From Aestuariimicrobium kwangyangense DSM 21549 (GTDB lineage: Bacteria > Actinomycetota > Actinomycetes > Propionibacteriales > Propionibacteriaceae): a DNA stretch of 64,000 nt. This document shows, piece by piece, positions 16,492 to 25,341 of this stretch. The DNA is taken from assembly GCF_000421525.1 (NCBI RefSeq), contig NZ_ATXE01000002.1, positions 310,001-374,000 of the forward strand. Direction: 5' to 3'. The number at the start of each line of letters is the position of its first letter. The stretch's first letter is position 1. Below the pieces are notes generated by a model. That model searched no databases. It was not told where the DNA came from and saw nothing but the letters and a program-made list of their open reading frames with translations. A program made the translations under genes and the position numbers.

Positions 16492-17310
16492 GTGATCCAG
16501 TTCGAGCAGGTCTCGAAGGTGTACGCCCGCGGGTCCGTCGCGGTCGAGGACTTCACGCTCGTCGTCCCGTCCCACCGCACGGTGGTGCTGGTCGGCTCGT
16601 CCGGTTCGGGCAAGACGACCCTCATGCGCATGGTCAACCGGATGGTCGACCCGACCTCGGGCAGGGTGCTGATCGATGACGTCGATGTCCGCGAGGGCGA
16701 CCCGGTGAAGCTGCGCCGACGGATCGGCTACGTCCTCCAACAAGGGGGCCTGCTCCCCCACCGCACCGTGGTCGACAACATCGCGACCGTGCCCGTGCTC
16801 AACGGCACCAGCCGTCGCCAGGCCCATCATGACGCCCTGGGACTGCTCGAGCGGGTCGGGTTGTCGTCCGAGGTGGCCAAGCGCTACCCGGCCCAACTCT
16901 CCGGCGGCCAGCAACAACGCGTGGGCGTCGCCCGGGCGCTGGCGTCCGACCCCAACATCCTGCTGATGGACGAACCCTTCGGTGCCGTCGACCCGATCGT
17001 GCGCCGCGATCTGCAGGACGAACTGCTGCGACTGCAGGCCGATCTCGGCAAGACCATCCTGTTCGTCACCCACGACATCGACGAGGCCTTCCGACTCGGC
17101 GACGAGGTGGTCGTGCTGCGCGAGCGGGGCCAGATCGCCCAGCAGGGCACGCCGGAGCAGATCCTCGCCCACCCGGCCGACGACTTCGTCCGACACTTCA
17201 TCGGTGCCGACCGCTCGGAACGGTCCCTCACCACGACCCGGGTCGACGGACGACTCGTCGTCGTCGACGGTCAGGGACGACCGGTGGGCGTCATGCGGGA
17301 CGGCGCATGA
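16492..17310 (+). CDS. OpuC/OsmU-type ABC transporter, ATP-binding subunit
   Basis: A 272-aa ATPase driving uptake of a compatible solute such as glycine betaine, choline or carnitine. Walker A GSSGSGKTT, the Q-loop VLQQGGLLPHRT, signature LSGGQQQR, Walker B ILLMDEP and switch FVTHD are all present. The GTG start has GGAAGGA before it. OpuCA/ProV proteins usually carry two CBS domains for osmosensing. Here only about 35 residues follow the ATPase core (VDGRLVVVDGQGRPVGV), a remnant of one CBS at best. It is the first gene of a four-gene operon, joined to the next by ATGA. Confidence 0.9.
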   Translation: MIQFEQVSKVYARGSVAVEDFTLVVPSHRTVVLVGSSGSGKTTLMRMVNRMVDPTSGRVLIDDVDVREGDPVKLRRRIGYVLQQGGLLPHRTVVDNIATVPVLNGTSRRQAHHDALGLLERVGLSSEVAKRYPAQLSGGQQQRVGVARALASDPNILLMDEPFGAVDPIVRRDLQDELLRLQADLGKTILFVTHDIDEAFRLGDEVVVLRERGQIAQQGTPEQILAHPADDFVRHFIGADRSERSLTTTRVDGRLVVVDGQGRPVGVMRDGA

Positions 17311-17942
17311 ACTGGTTGCGGCTCAACTGGACCCAGGTCGTTGACCTCACCGTCGACCACCTGCTGCTCAGCGTGCCCGCCATCGTGATCAGCGTGCTGG
17401 TGGCCGTCCCCATCGGACGACTGGCGCACCGCCGTCCGCGCTGGGGTTCACCCCTGTTGGGGGCCGCCTCGCTGATGTACGCCATCCCGGCACTACCGCT
17501 GCTGATCATCATCCCGGCCGTGTTCGGCACCCCGCTGAGGTCGTCGGCCACCATGGTCATCGCGCTCAGCATCTACGGGGTCGCCCTGCTGGTGCGCACG
17601 GCCGCGGACGCCTTCGCATCCGTCGACACCCACACCCGCGACGCCGCGGTCGCGATCGGCTGCTCGCCACGAAGCCTGCTCTGGCGCGTGGACCTGCCGA
17701 TGGCGCTGCCCGTGCTGTTGTCGGGCATCCGCGTGGTCACCGTCTCGACCATCGGGTTGGTCACCATCGGTGCACTGATCGGGGTCTCGAGCCTGGGCAA
17801 CCTGCTCACCGACGGGTTCCAGCGGGGCATCGCCGGTGAGGTGCTGACCGGGGTCGTGGTGACCGTGCTGCTAGCCCTGGTGCTCGACGGATTGTTGTTG
17901 CTGGCCGGACGACTGCTCACCCCCTGGCGGGTGAGCGCATGA
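17307..17942 (+). CDS. OpuC/OsmU-type ABC transporter, permease 1
   Basis: A 211-aa inner-membrane permease of the BPD_transp_1 family with about five hydrophobic segments. The EAA-like loop is AVAIGCSPRSLLWRVDLPMALPVLLSG, which docks the ATPase. LMYAIPALPLLIIIP matches the conserved alanine/proline-rich helix of OpuCB/YehW. Overlaps the ATPase and the second permease genes by ATGA at both ends, so the stoichiometry is probably set by coupling. Confidence 0.9.
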   Translation: MNWLRLNWTQVVDLTVDHLLLSVPAIVISVLVAVPIGRLAHRRPRWGSPLLGAASLMYAIPALPLLIIIPAVFGTPLRSSATMVIALSIYGVALLVRTAADAFASVDTHTRDAAVAIGCSPRSLLWRVDLPMALPVLLSGIRVVTVSTIGLVTIGALIGVSSLGNLLTDGFQRGIAGEVLTGVVVTVLLALVLDGLLLLAGRLLTPWRVSA

Positions 17943-18616
17943 ACCTGTTCGCCCAGGCACTGGCCTGGCTCGGTGACGGAACCCACTGGCAGGGCTCCTC
18001 GGGCATCCCCACCCGGGTGCTGCAGCACCTGGGAATCACGCTGCTGACCCTGGTGATCGCCGCAGCCATCGCGTGGCCGGCCGGGGTGCTGGTGGGCCAC
18101 ACCCGCCGCGGGTCAGGGATGATCGGGGCGATTACCGGCGGCGCCCGCGCGATCCCCACCCTGGGGCTGCTCACCCTGTTCGGGCTCTGGCTCGGCATCG
18201 GCCTGTCCGCCCCCGTGCTCGCCCTCGTGGTGCTGGCCATCCCCTCGCTGCTGGCAGGGGCCTACGCCGGCATCGAGAACATCGACGCCACCATTCCCCA
18301 AGCCGCCAAGGCGATCGGGATGACACCTGCACAGGTGATCCGCTCGGTCGAACTACCGTTGGCGCTGCCCGTCATCATCGGCGGGCTGCGCTCGGCCACC
18401 CTGCAGGTGGTCGCCACCGCCACCCTCGCCGCCTACACCAGCGACACCGGCCTCGGCCGCTACCTGTTCGCCGGCCTCAAGACCCGCGACTACCCCCAGA
18501 TGCTCGGCGGGGCCCTGTTGGTGGTCGTCCTCACCCTCGTGCTCGAACTCGTGCTGGCCTCCTGCCAGCGACTCGCGACCAACCGGGTCGCACATCCCGA
18601 AAGGAACCTTCCATGA
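17939..18616 (+). CDS. OpuC/OsmU-type ABC transporter, permease 2
   Basis: A 225-aa permease paralogous to the preceding one, with about six hydrophobic segments. ARAIPTLGLLTLFGLWLGIG and the EAA loop AAKAIGMTPAQVIRSVELPLALPVIIGG are visible. SDTGLGRYLF near the C-terminus is typical of OpuCD/YehY. ATGA overlaps on both sides. The first permease and this one likely form a heterodimer. Confidence 0.9.
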   Translation: MNLFAQALAWLGDGTHWQGSSGIPTRVLQHLGITLLTLVIAAAIAWPAGVLVGHTRRGSGMIGAITGGARAIPTLGLLTLFGLWLGIGLSAPVLALVVLAIPSLLAGAYAGIENIDATIPQAAKAIGMTPAQVIRSVELPLALPVIIGGLRSATLQVVATATLAAYTSDTGLGRYLFAGLKTRDYPQMLGGALLVVVLTLVLELVLASCQRLATNRVAHPERNLP

Positions 18617-19560
18617 CCGGAATCCCGTTCATCACCCCGGTGCCCCGGCGCTCCCTCCTCGCGCTGGCGGGGGTAGTCGCCCTCGCCGGATGCGGCTCCT
18701 CCGACCCGCTCACCGAGGGCACCACGAGCAGCGCACCGTCGTCCGGTGGTTCGGCCGGCGGCGCGACCATCGTGATCGGCTCCCAGGACTACTACTCCAA
18801 CGAGATCATCGCGGAGACCCACGCGCAGGCCCTCGAGAAGGCTGGCCACAAGGTGAAGCGGCAGTTCAAGATCGGGCAGCGCGAGGTCTACCTGCCCGAG
18901 ATCGAGGCAGGCAAGATCGACCTGTTCCCGGAGTACTCCGGCCCGCTGCTGCAGTACTGGGTCAAGGACACCAAGGCACGCCTGGCCGACGACGTGTACG
19001 CCGAACTCAAGAAGTCCACCAAGAACGGGCTGCGGGTGCTCGACCAGTCACCGGCCACCGACCAGGACTCCTACACCGTCACCAAGGAGTTCGCCGACAA
19101 GTGGGGTCTGACCACTATCGACGACTTCAAGAAGGTGACCGTACCGATGACCATGGGCGGCAACTCCGAGGGTGAGTCGCGGCCCAACGGCCCCAAGGGG
19201 CTCGAGGCGACCTACGGCGTCAAGGTGGGCTTCAAGCCCATCGAGGACGGTGGCGGCCCCCTCACGGTCAAGGCGCTGAAGGACAACGACATCCAGCTCG
19301 CCATCATCTACACCGCCGACCCGACCATCGCCGCCAACGGTCTGGTCTCGCTCAAGGACACCAAGGGGCTGTTCCTGGCCTCGCACGTGGTGCCGCTGGC
19401 CAGCAAGAACGTGGACGACGCAGCCGCCGCGGTCATCAACAAGGTCTCGGCCGCCATGACCCCCGAAGACCTGATCAAGATGAACGGACGCTCCGTCAAG
19501 GAGGAACTGCCCGCGGCGACCATCGCCAAGGACTGGCTGGCCGAGAAGAAGCTGGGCTGA
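18613..19560 (+). CDS. OpuC/OsmX-type substrate-binding lipoprotein
   Basis: A 315-aa lipoprotein with a twin-Arg-containing signal (RRSLLALAGVVALAGC), lipobox LAGC at Cys27 and a Ser/Gly linker. The binding domain starts at ATIVIGSQDYYSNEI. It contains the FPEYSGPLLQYW segment typical of quaternary-amine binders of this class; its aromatic residues would cage a trimethylammonium group. It delivers ligand to the two permeases encoded upstream. Betaine, choline or carnitine is likely; ergothioneine is a possible alternative in this family. Confidence 0.88.
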   Translation: MTGIPFITPVPRRSLLALAGVVALAGCGSSDPLTEGTTSSAPSSGGSAGGATIVIGSQDYYSNEIIAETHAQALEKAGHKVKRQFKIGQREVYLPEIEAGKIDLFPEYSGPLLQYWVKDTKARLADDVYAELKKSTKNGLRVLDQSPATDQDSYTVTKEFADKWGLTTIDDFKKVTVPMTMGGNSEGESRPNGPKGLEATYGVKVGFKPIEDGGGPLTVKALKDNDIQLAIIYTADPTIAANGLVSLKDTKGLFLASHVVPLASKNVDDAAAAVINKVSAAMTPEDLIKMNGRSVKEELPAATIAKDWLAEKKLG

Positions 19561-19563
19561 CCC

Positions 19564-20367
19564 GTGCCCGAAGGTGATGCGGTGTGGCGGGCCGCGCGTC
19601 GACTGCACGACGCGCTGGCCCGCCGCCCCATCACCGCCTGGGAACTGCGCTGGGGTCGTCTCGGCGCCTCCGACAAGCGCGGACGAACCACCCTCGAGGT
19701 CGTCCCCCGCGGCAAACACGTGCTGCACCGGCTGGACGACGGGTGGACCCTGCACACCCACCTGCGCATGGACGGCCGGTGGGCCGTCGGCCCGGTCGGA
19801 CGCGCCCGGCCACGCGGTTTCGCGTCAGACCCGTCGATCAGGGTGCTGGTCGGCACTGCCGAGAGCCTCGCCACCGGACGAAAACTGGGCATGGTCGACC
19901 TCGTCCCCACCGACCGGGAACACGAATTGGTGGGTCACCTCGGGCCCGACCTGCTCGGCGAGGACTGGGACGCCGAGGAAGCCCTCCGACGGCTTCGGGA
20001 GCGACCCGATCGACCCTTGGGTGCAGCCCTGCTCGACCAGTCCAACCTGGCCGGGATCGGCACCATGTGGGACGCCGAGATCTGTTTCCTCGAGAAGGTC
20101 AGCCCGTGGCTGCCCGTGGGCAGTCTCAACGACGAGGCTCTGGCGGCGGTCGTGGCGCGGGCCCATCGGCTGCTGACCGGCACCCTGCGCTTCCAAGGGT
20201 CGGTGTCCACCGGCGACTGGCGCGACCCGCTCTACATCTACGGCAAACCCGGACGACCCTGTCCGGGCTGCGCCACACCGTTGACCAAGGCCAGCATCGG
20301 TGAGGCACCGGAGCAGCGGGAGCTGTACTTCTGCCCCCGCTGCCAACCGGTGCCTGGTCGTGACTGA
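19564..20367 (+). CDS. nei2: Endonuclease VIII-like DNA glycosylase (Nei2, Fpg/Nei family)
   Basis: A 267-aa base-excision repair enzyme for oxidised pyrimidines. The GTG-initiated MPEGD gives the N-terminal Pro2 nucleophile and Glu3. The HTHLRMDGRW, LLDQSNLAGIG and YGKPGRPCPGC segments are family hallmarks. The zinc finger is Cx2C...Cx2C (CPGC and CPRC at the C-terminus). The start is 3 nt after the ABC operon stop, so it may be transcribed with it, although a functional link is not obvious. The other strand downstream encodes Dps. Confidence 0.9.
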   Translation: MPEGDAVWRAARRLHDALARRPITAWELRWGRLGASDKRGRTTLEVVPRGKHVLHRLDDGWTLHTHLRMDGRWAVGPVGRARPRGFASDPSIRVLVGTAESLATGRKLGMVDLVPTDREHELVGHLGPDLLGEDWDAEEALRRLRERPDRPLGAALLDQSNLAGIGTMWDAEICFLEKVSPWLPVGSLNDEALAAVVARAHRLLTGTLRFQGSVSTGDWRDPLYIYGKPGRPCPGCATPLTKASIGEAPEQRELYFCPRCQPVPGRD

Positions 20368-20373
20368 GGGGTG

Positions 20374-20988
20374 TCAGTCGATCTTGCGGTCGGCGGCCAG
20401 CGCATCGGCTGCCGCCTGGGTGGCGCTGCTGTCACCGTCGGTGGCGAGCTTGCCGTTGTCGTCCTCGAGATGGGCGCGGATGAACCACTGGAACTTCTCC
20501 AGCTCCGCGACCTGCGCGATCAGCATGTCCTGGGTGACCAGGTCGATGTCCTCGGACTCGTCCATCAGTTCCCGGTGGCCCTCGATCACTCCGCTGTAGA
20601 CGACCGCGAGCGCGCCCAGGTGCTCCGCGGCCTGCGCGCGTCCGATCGGGTAGTCGTTCCAGGTGCGGGCCTCGACCAGGGCGCCGGGGCAGCCGTTGGG
20701 AGAGATGCCCATGGCGGCCATGCGCTCGGCGACCACGTCGACCATGGCACGGACCGCGTCGACCTGCGGGTCGAGCATTTCGTGCACACCGATGAACTTG
20801 GGCCCGAGCACATTCCAGTGCGCGTGCTTGAGGGTCAGCTGCAGGTCGTTCAGCGCGTGCAGGCGCAGCTGCAGCTTCTGAGCCAGTTCCTGGCCCTGGG
20901 CCAGGTCGACACCGGGAACCGTGAACGAGGCGTTGGTGGAGGTGCTCTGCTTGCCGCCCGACGTGGACGGGCTCTTCTTGGTAGCCAT
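20374..20988 (-). CDS. dps: Dps-family DNA-protecting ferritin
   Basis: A 204-aa member of the Dps family, forming dodecamers that oxidise and store iron and protect DNA. The ferroxidase residues lie in LTLKHAHWNVLGPKFIGVHEMLD and VDVVAERMAAMG. A 20-residue Lys/Ser/Thr-rich N-terminal tail (MATKKSPSTSGGKQSTSTNA) may bind DNA. The 3' end converges on nei2 with a 6 bp gap. An upstream ATG (21006) would add MGSLEI. It sits near several redox genes. Confidence 0.92.
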   Translation of the reverse strand: MATKKSPSTSGGKQSTSTNASFTVPGVDLAQGQELAQKLQLRLHALNDLQLTLKHAHWNVLGPKFIGVHEMLDPQVDAVRAMVDVVAERMAAMGISPNGCPGALVEARTWNDYPIGRAQAAEHLGALAVVYSGVIEGHRELMDESEDIDLVTQDMLIAQVAELEKFQWFIRAHLEDDNGKLATDGDSSATQAAADALAADRKID

Positions 20989-21212
20989 GATCTCGAGGCT
21001 ACCCACGCTTGAGACCCCTTGTCAGGAAGTGGGAGGGGCTCTGCCCTTTGGGGTGGGCGCGGGCTGTCGGCATGCGATCCCACTGCCGATCCACCCACTC
21101 GAACTCGACTCGCGATCCAAAACCGTGCCCAAGTTCCAGATGTTGCCCACCATGAGCCACATCCGCCGCCACAGGACGGATTTGGATCGTCCCGGGAGGA
21201 CGACCACAGCCC

Positions 21213-21971
21213 TCAGGGATGGGCCGCGGCGACCTGGTCGGCGAGCAGCACGGCCACCCGGCGCTGTTCGAGCGTCGGATAGCTCGGTCGGGCGGTGGCC
21301 GTGAGCAGGAAGTGACCCACCACTCTGTTGCCGAGATGCACCGGTACGGCGACGTACTCGTCGTCGGGCAGTCCCGCAGCGTCCACGTCGACCGGCTCCC
21401 CGTTGCGGGTCAGCCCACCGTCATGGTCGAGCACGGCGATCCGGCTGTCACCCACGGGGCCATCGACGTAGCGGCAGCCGTCCGCGACGAGGATGGTGCC
21501 GATCTGGCGTGCCACGACCTCCACGAGGGCGTCAGGTTCGGCGCTGCCGGCGGCGACGGCTCGTGCAGCGCCCAGCACTCCCTCGAGGTAGCCCGCCTGT
21601 TCGGAGGCACGTCGCTGTTGCCGGTAGCCCCACAGTGCCACCTCCCCGACGACCAGACTGATCAGGACAAGCAGGGTGGTTGCCTCGATGTCGTCGGCCT
21701 TGGCGATGGTGAACCGCAGGTGCGGGGCGGTCAGGAAGAAGTCGTACCAGGCCCCGGACGACACCGCTGCCAACACTCCCGCCACCCGGTCGCCGGTGGC
21801 GGCTGCTGCCACCACCCAGACGACCAAGGCGAGCACCGCCGTGGCAGCCGTCACCCGGTCCCTGATCGTGGAGAGCAGCATCGCCGTGAGCAGGGGTGCC
21901 ACGACCGCAGTCACCCGCACCGCCGGTCGCCACCACGTGGTGGCGGGCCACATCGACACGCGTCCGTTCAT
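21213..21971 (-). CDS. DUF4118 (KdpD-like) membrane protein with GAF-like domain, no kinase
   Basis: A 252-aa protein. Four hydrophobic segments (about 20-120) match the DUF4118 transmembrane module of KdpD, including the SGAWYDFFLTAPHLRF signature. A short linker helix and a GAF-like domain follow (about 135-245, ending QRRVAVLLADQVAAAH). No HisKA or HATPase domain follows, so it may sense but cannot phosphorylate by itself. The second ATG was chosen because GGGGGAG lies 8 nt upstream. No partner kinase is adjacent. About 220 bp between this gene and dps hold nothing recognisable. Confidence 0.75.
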   Translation of the reverse strand: MNGRVSMWPATTWWRPAVRVTAVVAPLLTAMLLSTIRDRVTAATAVLALVVWVVAAAATGDRVAGVLAAVSSGAWYDFFLTAPHLRFTIAKADDIEATTLLVLISLVVGEVALWGYRQQRRASEQAGYLEGVLGAARAVAAGSAEPDALVEVVARQIGTILVADGCRYVDGPVGDSRIAVLDHDGGLTRNGEPVDVDAAGLPDDEYVAVPVHLGNRVVGHFLLTATARPSYPTLEQRRVAVLLADQVAAAHP

Positions 21972-22083
21972 GACCATCGCTCCCCCGAGACTCTGAACAG
22001 GGTCCCTGCTCCAAGTCTGCGCCCCTCGGGCCGGAGTGGGAACGCCTCGCGGCCGATTCCCGATGATGGCGAGCCGGCTCGTG

Positions 22084-23115
22084 TCAGCGGCGAAGGGCCT
22101 CCGGCTGCAGTGCAGGGTTGACGTACGCGCTGTCGAACGGGTTCGGCGTCGTCCCCGGTGCCACGATCTCGTCGATCCGGTCGAGCACCTCTGCCGACAG
22201 GGTCAGGTCTGCCGCGGGCACCTGGGTGGTGAGTTGCTCCATGGTGCGCGGGCCGATGATGGCGCTGGTCACTGCAGGGTGGTTGACCACGAACGCGATC
22301 GCCAGTTCGACCAGGGTCATGCCGTTGTCCTCGGCCAACGAGGCCAGGGCGTCGGCGGCCTCGAGCTTGCCGGCGTTGGCCGGTTCGTCCAGGTTGTAGC
22401 GCCGGTTGAAGACACCACTGGCGCCGCGACCGGCCGACGGGGTGGGTGCCTCGGCGTCCTTGCGCCACTTCCCGCTCAGCCAACCACCGGCCAACGGTGA
22501 GTAGCAGATCACTCCCATGTGGTGTCGCAGGGTGGTGGGCAGCACGTCCACCTCGGGCAGACGCACCAACAGCGAATACGAGAGTTGCTCGCAGACCGGA
22601 CGCACCGTGCCGCGGTCGCGGGCCGCCCACTGTGCCTCGACGATCTGGCTGGCCTGGAAGGCGGAGTGCCCGACATAGAGCACCTTGCCCTGACGCACGA
22701 GGTCGTCCAACGCGCCCAGGGTCTCCTCGATGTTGGTGTCGGGGTTGGGCCGGTGCAGCTGGTAGAGGTCGATGTGGTCGGTGCCCAGTCGGCGCAGCGA
22801 GTCCTCGACCGAGCGCACGATCCAGCGCCGGGAGGCCCCGCGGCGGTTCCGCTCGTCACCCATCGCCCCCTGGAACTTGGTGGCCAGCACCACGTCGTCG
22901 CGGCGGCCCTTGAGCGCCTGGCCCACGATCTCCTCGGACTCGCCCTGGGAATAGACGTCGGCGGTGTCGACGAAGTTGATGCCCGAGTCGAGGGCGGTGT
23001 GAATGATGCGCACGCAGTCGTCGCGGTCGCCATTGTTGACGCCACCGAACATCATCGTGCCCAGGCACAGGGTGCTGACCTGGACCCCGGTGTCACCCAG
23101 ATTGCGGTATTGCAT
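22084..23115 (-). CDS. Aldo/keto reductase
   Basis: A 343-aa NADPH-dependent reductase of the AKR superfamily (YajO/PhdYeT-like subgroup). Catalytic tetrad positions are visible: Asp and Tyr in NFVDTADVYSQGESEE, Lys in VVLATKFQG, and His in IDLYQLHRPNP. The NADP-binding loop is AIIGPRTMEQL. The start ATG has AGAGGAGA upstream. The substrate is unknown. It lies head-to-tail after the RclA-like reductase on the same strand, 66 bp apart. Confidence 0.88.
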   Translation of the reverse strand: MQYRNLGDTGVQVSTLCLGTMMFGGVNNGDRDDCVRIIHTALDSGINFVDTADVYSQGESEEIVGQALKGRRDDVVLATKFQGAMGDERNRRGASRRWIVRSVEDSLRRLGTDHIDLYQLHRPNPDTNIEETLGALDDLVRQGKVLYVGHSAFQASQIVEAQWAARDRGTVRPVCEQLSYSLLVRLPEVDVLPTTLRHHMGVICYSPLAGGWLSGKWRKDAEAPTPSAGRGASGVFNRRYNLDEPANAGKLEAADALASLAEDNGMTLVELAIAFVVNHPAVTSAIIGPRTMEQLTTQVPAADLTLSAEVLDRIDEIVAPGTTPNPFDSAYVNPALQPEALRR

Positions 23116-23181
23116 GGGGATCTCCTCTGATCAATGTGGTGGTTCGATCCTCGCACCGTCCCCCTTGGTCAGGTGGGTTGA

Positions 23182-24558
23182 TCAGGCGGGATGGAGCGCT
23201 CCGAGCACTTCGTTGAGCGCTTCGGTGCTCGAAGGGTGGGTCCAGATGCCGTCGCGTAGGGCACTCGCGGTGACCCCCGCACGCATGGCCAGCGCGAGCA
23301 GGTTGATCACCTCCTGGGAGTCGACCGAGAACACGGTCGCTCCCAGCACCAGGTCGGTGGCCGCATCGACCACCACCGTGATCAGACCGTGGGTCTCCCC
23401 CACGATCTTCGGTCGCGGCATCGCCGCAATGTCGGCGATGTTCTTCGTGGCGACCAGCACGTCCCGACCCTCGGCCTTGGCCTGGGCCAACGTCATGCCG
23501 ACGCGTGAGACGGGCGGGGTGAGGAACATGGTCGATGGCACCGCCACCCGATCAGAGGTTGCGCGGGTGCCGGTGCCCGTCAGCTGGTCGAGGACGATGC
23601 GGTGGTCGTCCAAGGAGATGTAGGTGAACTGCGGACCACCGTTGACGTCGCCGACGGCGAACACTCCGGGCACCGACGTGCGCAGGTGCTCGTCCACGAC
23701 GACGAACCCGCGGTCGTCCGACTCGATGCCAGCGGCTGCCAGGTCGAGCGCATCGGTGGCGGGTCGTCGTCCGGTGGCGAACAGGACCGCATCGACGCCC
23801 ACCTGTCGCGAGCCGTCTGCTGTGGTGAGGGTCACCACCGCCTCGTCGCCGGTGTCGTCGATGCGCTCGACCTCGGTTGCCACCAGGAAGTCCACGGAGG
23901 ACTCGCCCAACATGGCCTGCACGGCGGTCGCCACCTCGGGCTCTTCGTGGGGCAGGACGCGCTCCCCGCGGGCCACGACGGTCACGTGCGAACCGAAGTG
24001 GGCGAACATACCGGCGAACTCGAGCCCGACGTAGCCGGCTCCGACGACCAGCAACCGTCGCGGGAGCGGGCGGACGTGCTGCAGGGTCTCGGAGTCGTGC
24101 ACCTTGGGCCCGGTGGCCCCCGGCAGCGATGGTCGGCTGGGCACGCTTCCAGTGTTGATGATGATGGTCTCGGCGCGGACGGCGAGCAGGTCGGCGCCCG
24201 CGGTCACCTCCACCTGGTTCGGGCCGACGAACCGGGCTTCGCCATCGATCAGGGTGACGGTGTCGACCTCGGCCAGCATGGCGTGGTTGCGGGCCCGCAG
24301 TTTGGCGGTCAATGCGTCGCGACTGGCCACGGATCGGTCGAACCACCGCTGAGCGTCGTCGGTCTCGCGTCGGTTCTCGGCGCTGTGGACGAGGGCCTTG
24401 GTGGGAACGCAGGCGATGTTGATGCAGCCGCCCCCGTACATGTGCTGCGAGCGTTCCACCACCGCAACCCGGCGGCCGCCCCGGCCGAGAACCCCGGCCA
24501 GGGTCTTGCCACCCTTCCCCCAGCCGATGACCAACACCTCGACCTTGATCTGCTCCAT
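23182..24558 (-). CDS. FAD-dependent pyridine nucleotide-disulfide oxidoreductase, RclA/MerA-like
   Basis: A 458-aa flavoprotein reductase. The FAD motif has an unusual VLVIGWGKGGKTLAG in place of GxGxxG followed by A. The redox-active disulfide is in GGGCINIACVPTKALVH (CxxxxC). The NAD motif is GAGYVGLEFAG, FAD motif two is GVFAVGDVNGG, and the C-terminal dimer interface is HPSSTEALNEVL. The NIAC/NIGC context and overall length resemble RclA, which reduces Cu(II) and protects from hypochlorous acid. MerA is less likely because there is no vicinal Cys pair at the C-terminus. Start at the ATG before EQIKVEVLVIG. Confidence 0.85.
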   Translation of the reverse strand: MEQIKVEVLVIGWGKGGKTLAGVLGRGGRRVAVVERSQHMYGGGCINIACVPTKALVHSAENRRETDDAQRWFDRSVASRDALTAKLRARNHAMLAEVDTVTLIDGEARFVGPNQVEVTAGADLLAVRAETIIINTGSVPSRPSLPGATGPKVHDSETLQHVRPLPRRLLVVGAGYVGLEFAGMFAHFGSHVTVVARGERVLPHEEPEVATAVQAMLGESSVDFLVATEVERIDDTGDEAVVTLTTADGSRQVGVDAVLFATGRRPATDALDLAAAGIESDDRGFVVVDEHLRTSVPGVFAVGDVNGGPQFTYISLDDHRIVLDQLTGTGTRATSDRVAVPSTMFLTPPVSRVGMTLAQAKAEGRDVLVATKNIADIAAMPRPKIVGETHGLITVVVDAATDLVLGATVFSVDSQEVINLLALAMRAGVTASALRDGIWTHPSSTEALNEVLGALHPA

Positions 24559-24731
24559 GCGGCCATTGTTGCCCCATGATCCGAAGCCAGGGTGCAGGGT
24601 GGAAAGTGATACGCCACGAGTGCGGACGACTGGGCCCGTCGAAATGCGCAACCTCGCTCGTGGACGAGATGAACGGTCGTCCTGGCCGTCACCACCGGGG
24701 AACCACGACCCCACTCACTGAGGAGCACACC

Positions 24732-25118
24732 ATGCCCAGATACCTGTTGTCGGTCTACGGCCCGGCCGAGCGTCCGAAGTTCGGCGGCTACCCGTCCAAG
24801 GAGGACATGTTGCAGTCGTTCGCTGACACCGGCGTCTTCAATGACAAGTTGCAGGCCGAAGGTCACTTCGTCTTCGCCGACGGGCTGGCCGAGGTCAGCA
24901 CGGCCACCACCGTCGACGGGCGTGGCGAGGCGCCCGTGTTCACCGATGGTCCCTATCTCGAGGCGAAGGAGTACCTGGGCGGGTTCTGGGTGATCGAGGC
25001 CGCTGATCTGGACGAGGCGTTGGCGCTCGCTGCCGAAGGGTCGAAGGCATGCGGTGGAGCGGTCGAGGTGCGCCCGTTCCAGACCGAGGAGTCGATGAGG
25101 GAAATGCTCGAGGGCTGA
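24732..25118 (+). CDS. YciI/DGPF-family protein
   Basis: A 128-aa alpha/beta-barrel protein of the YCII (DGPF domain) family. The hallmark PVFTDGPYLEAKEYLGGFWVIEA includes the DGP motif. The N-terminal strand is PRYLLSVYG and the C-terminus VEVRPF. AGGAGCACACC precedes the ATG. Such proteins often accompany ECF sigma factors of the ECF41/42 type, but none is adjacent here. Divergent from the RclA-like gene. Function unknown. Confidence 0.85.
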   Translation: MPRYLLSVYGPAERPKFGGYPSKEDMLQSFADTGVFNDKLQAEGHFVFADGLAEVSTATTVDGRGEAPVFTDGPYLEAKEYLGGFWVIEAADLDEALALAAEGSKACGGAVEVRPFQTEESMREMLEG

Positions 25119-25164
25119 ACCAGTTCAGCCACTGGCACCCATCCGAGCGGCTAACGTCCTGACC

Positions 25165-25341
25165 ATGACTCAGAAGCCGGACGAGCGCGATGTCGAGACG
25201 CGGGCGGAACTGCTGCCCGAGGAACAAGCCGTCGGGAGCGAATCAGCCCGGGACCAGGCGGAGGCCATCCTCGAGGAGTCCTTGGAGCGAACCGAGGACC
25301 CCGAGGGCACACGGCACTCCTCCAGCCAGACCCCCGGCTAG
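25165..25341 (+). CDS. Small acidic protein (58 aa)
   Basis: ATG at 25165, TAG at 25339. The product is 58 aa, highly acidic and hydrophilic, with a predicted helix around SARDQAEAILEESLERTED and a Ser/Gln/Thr tail. Similar short acidic proteins with an ILEES..RT motif are found in actinobacteria, to my recollection without known function. It ends convergently with the SodX-like gene (3 nt overlap). Confidence 0.55.
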   Translation: MTQKPDERDVETRAELLPEEQAVGSESARDQAEAILEESLERTEDPEGTRHSSSQTPG

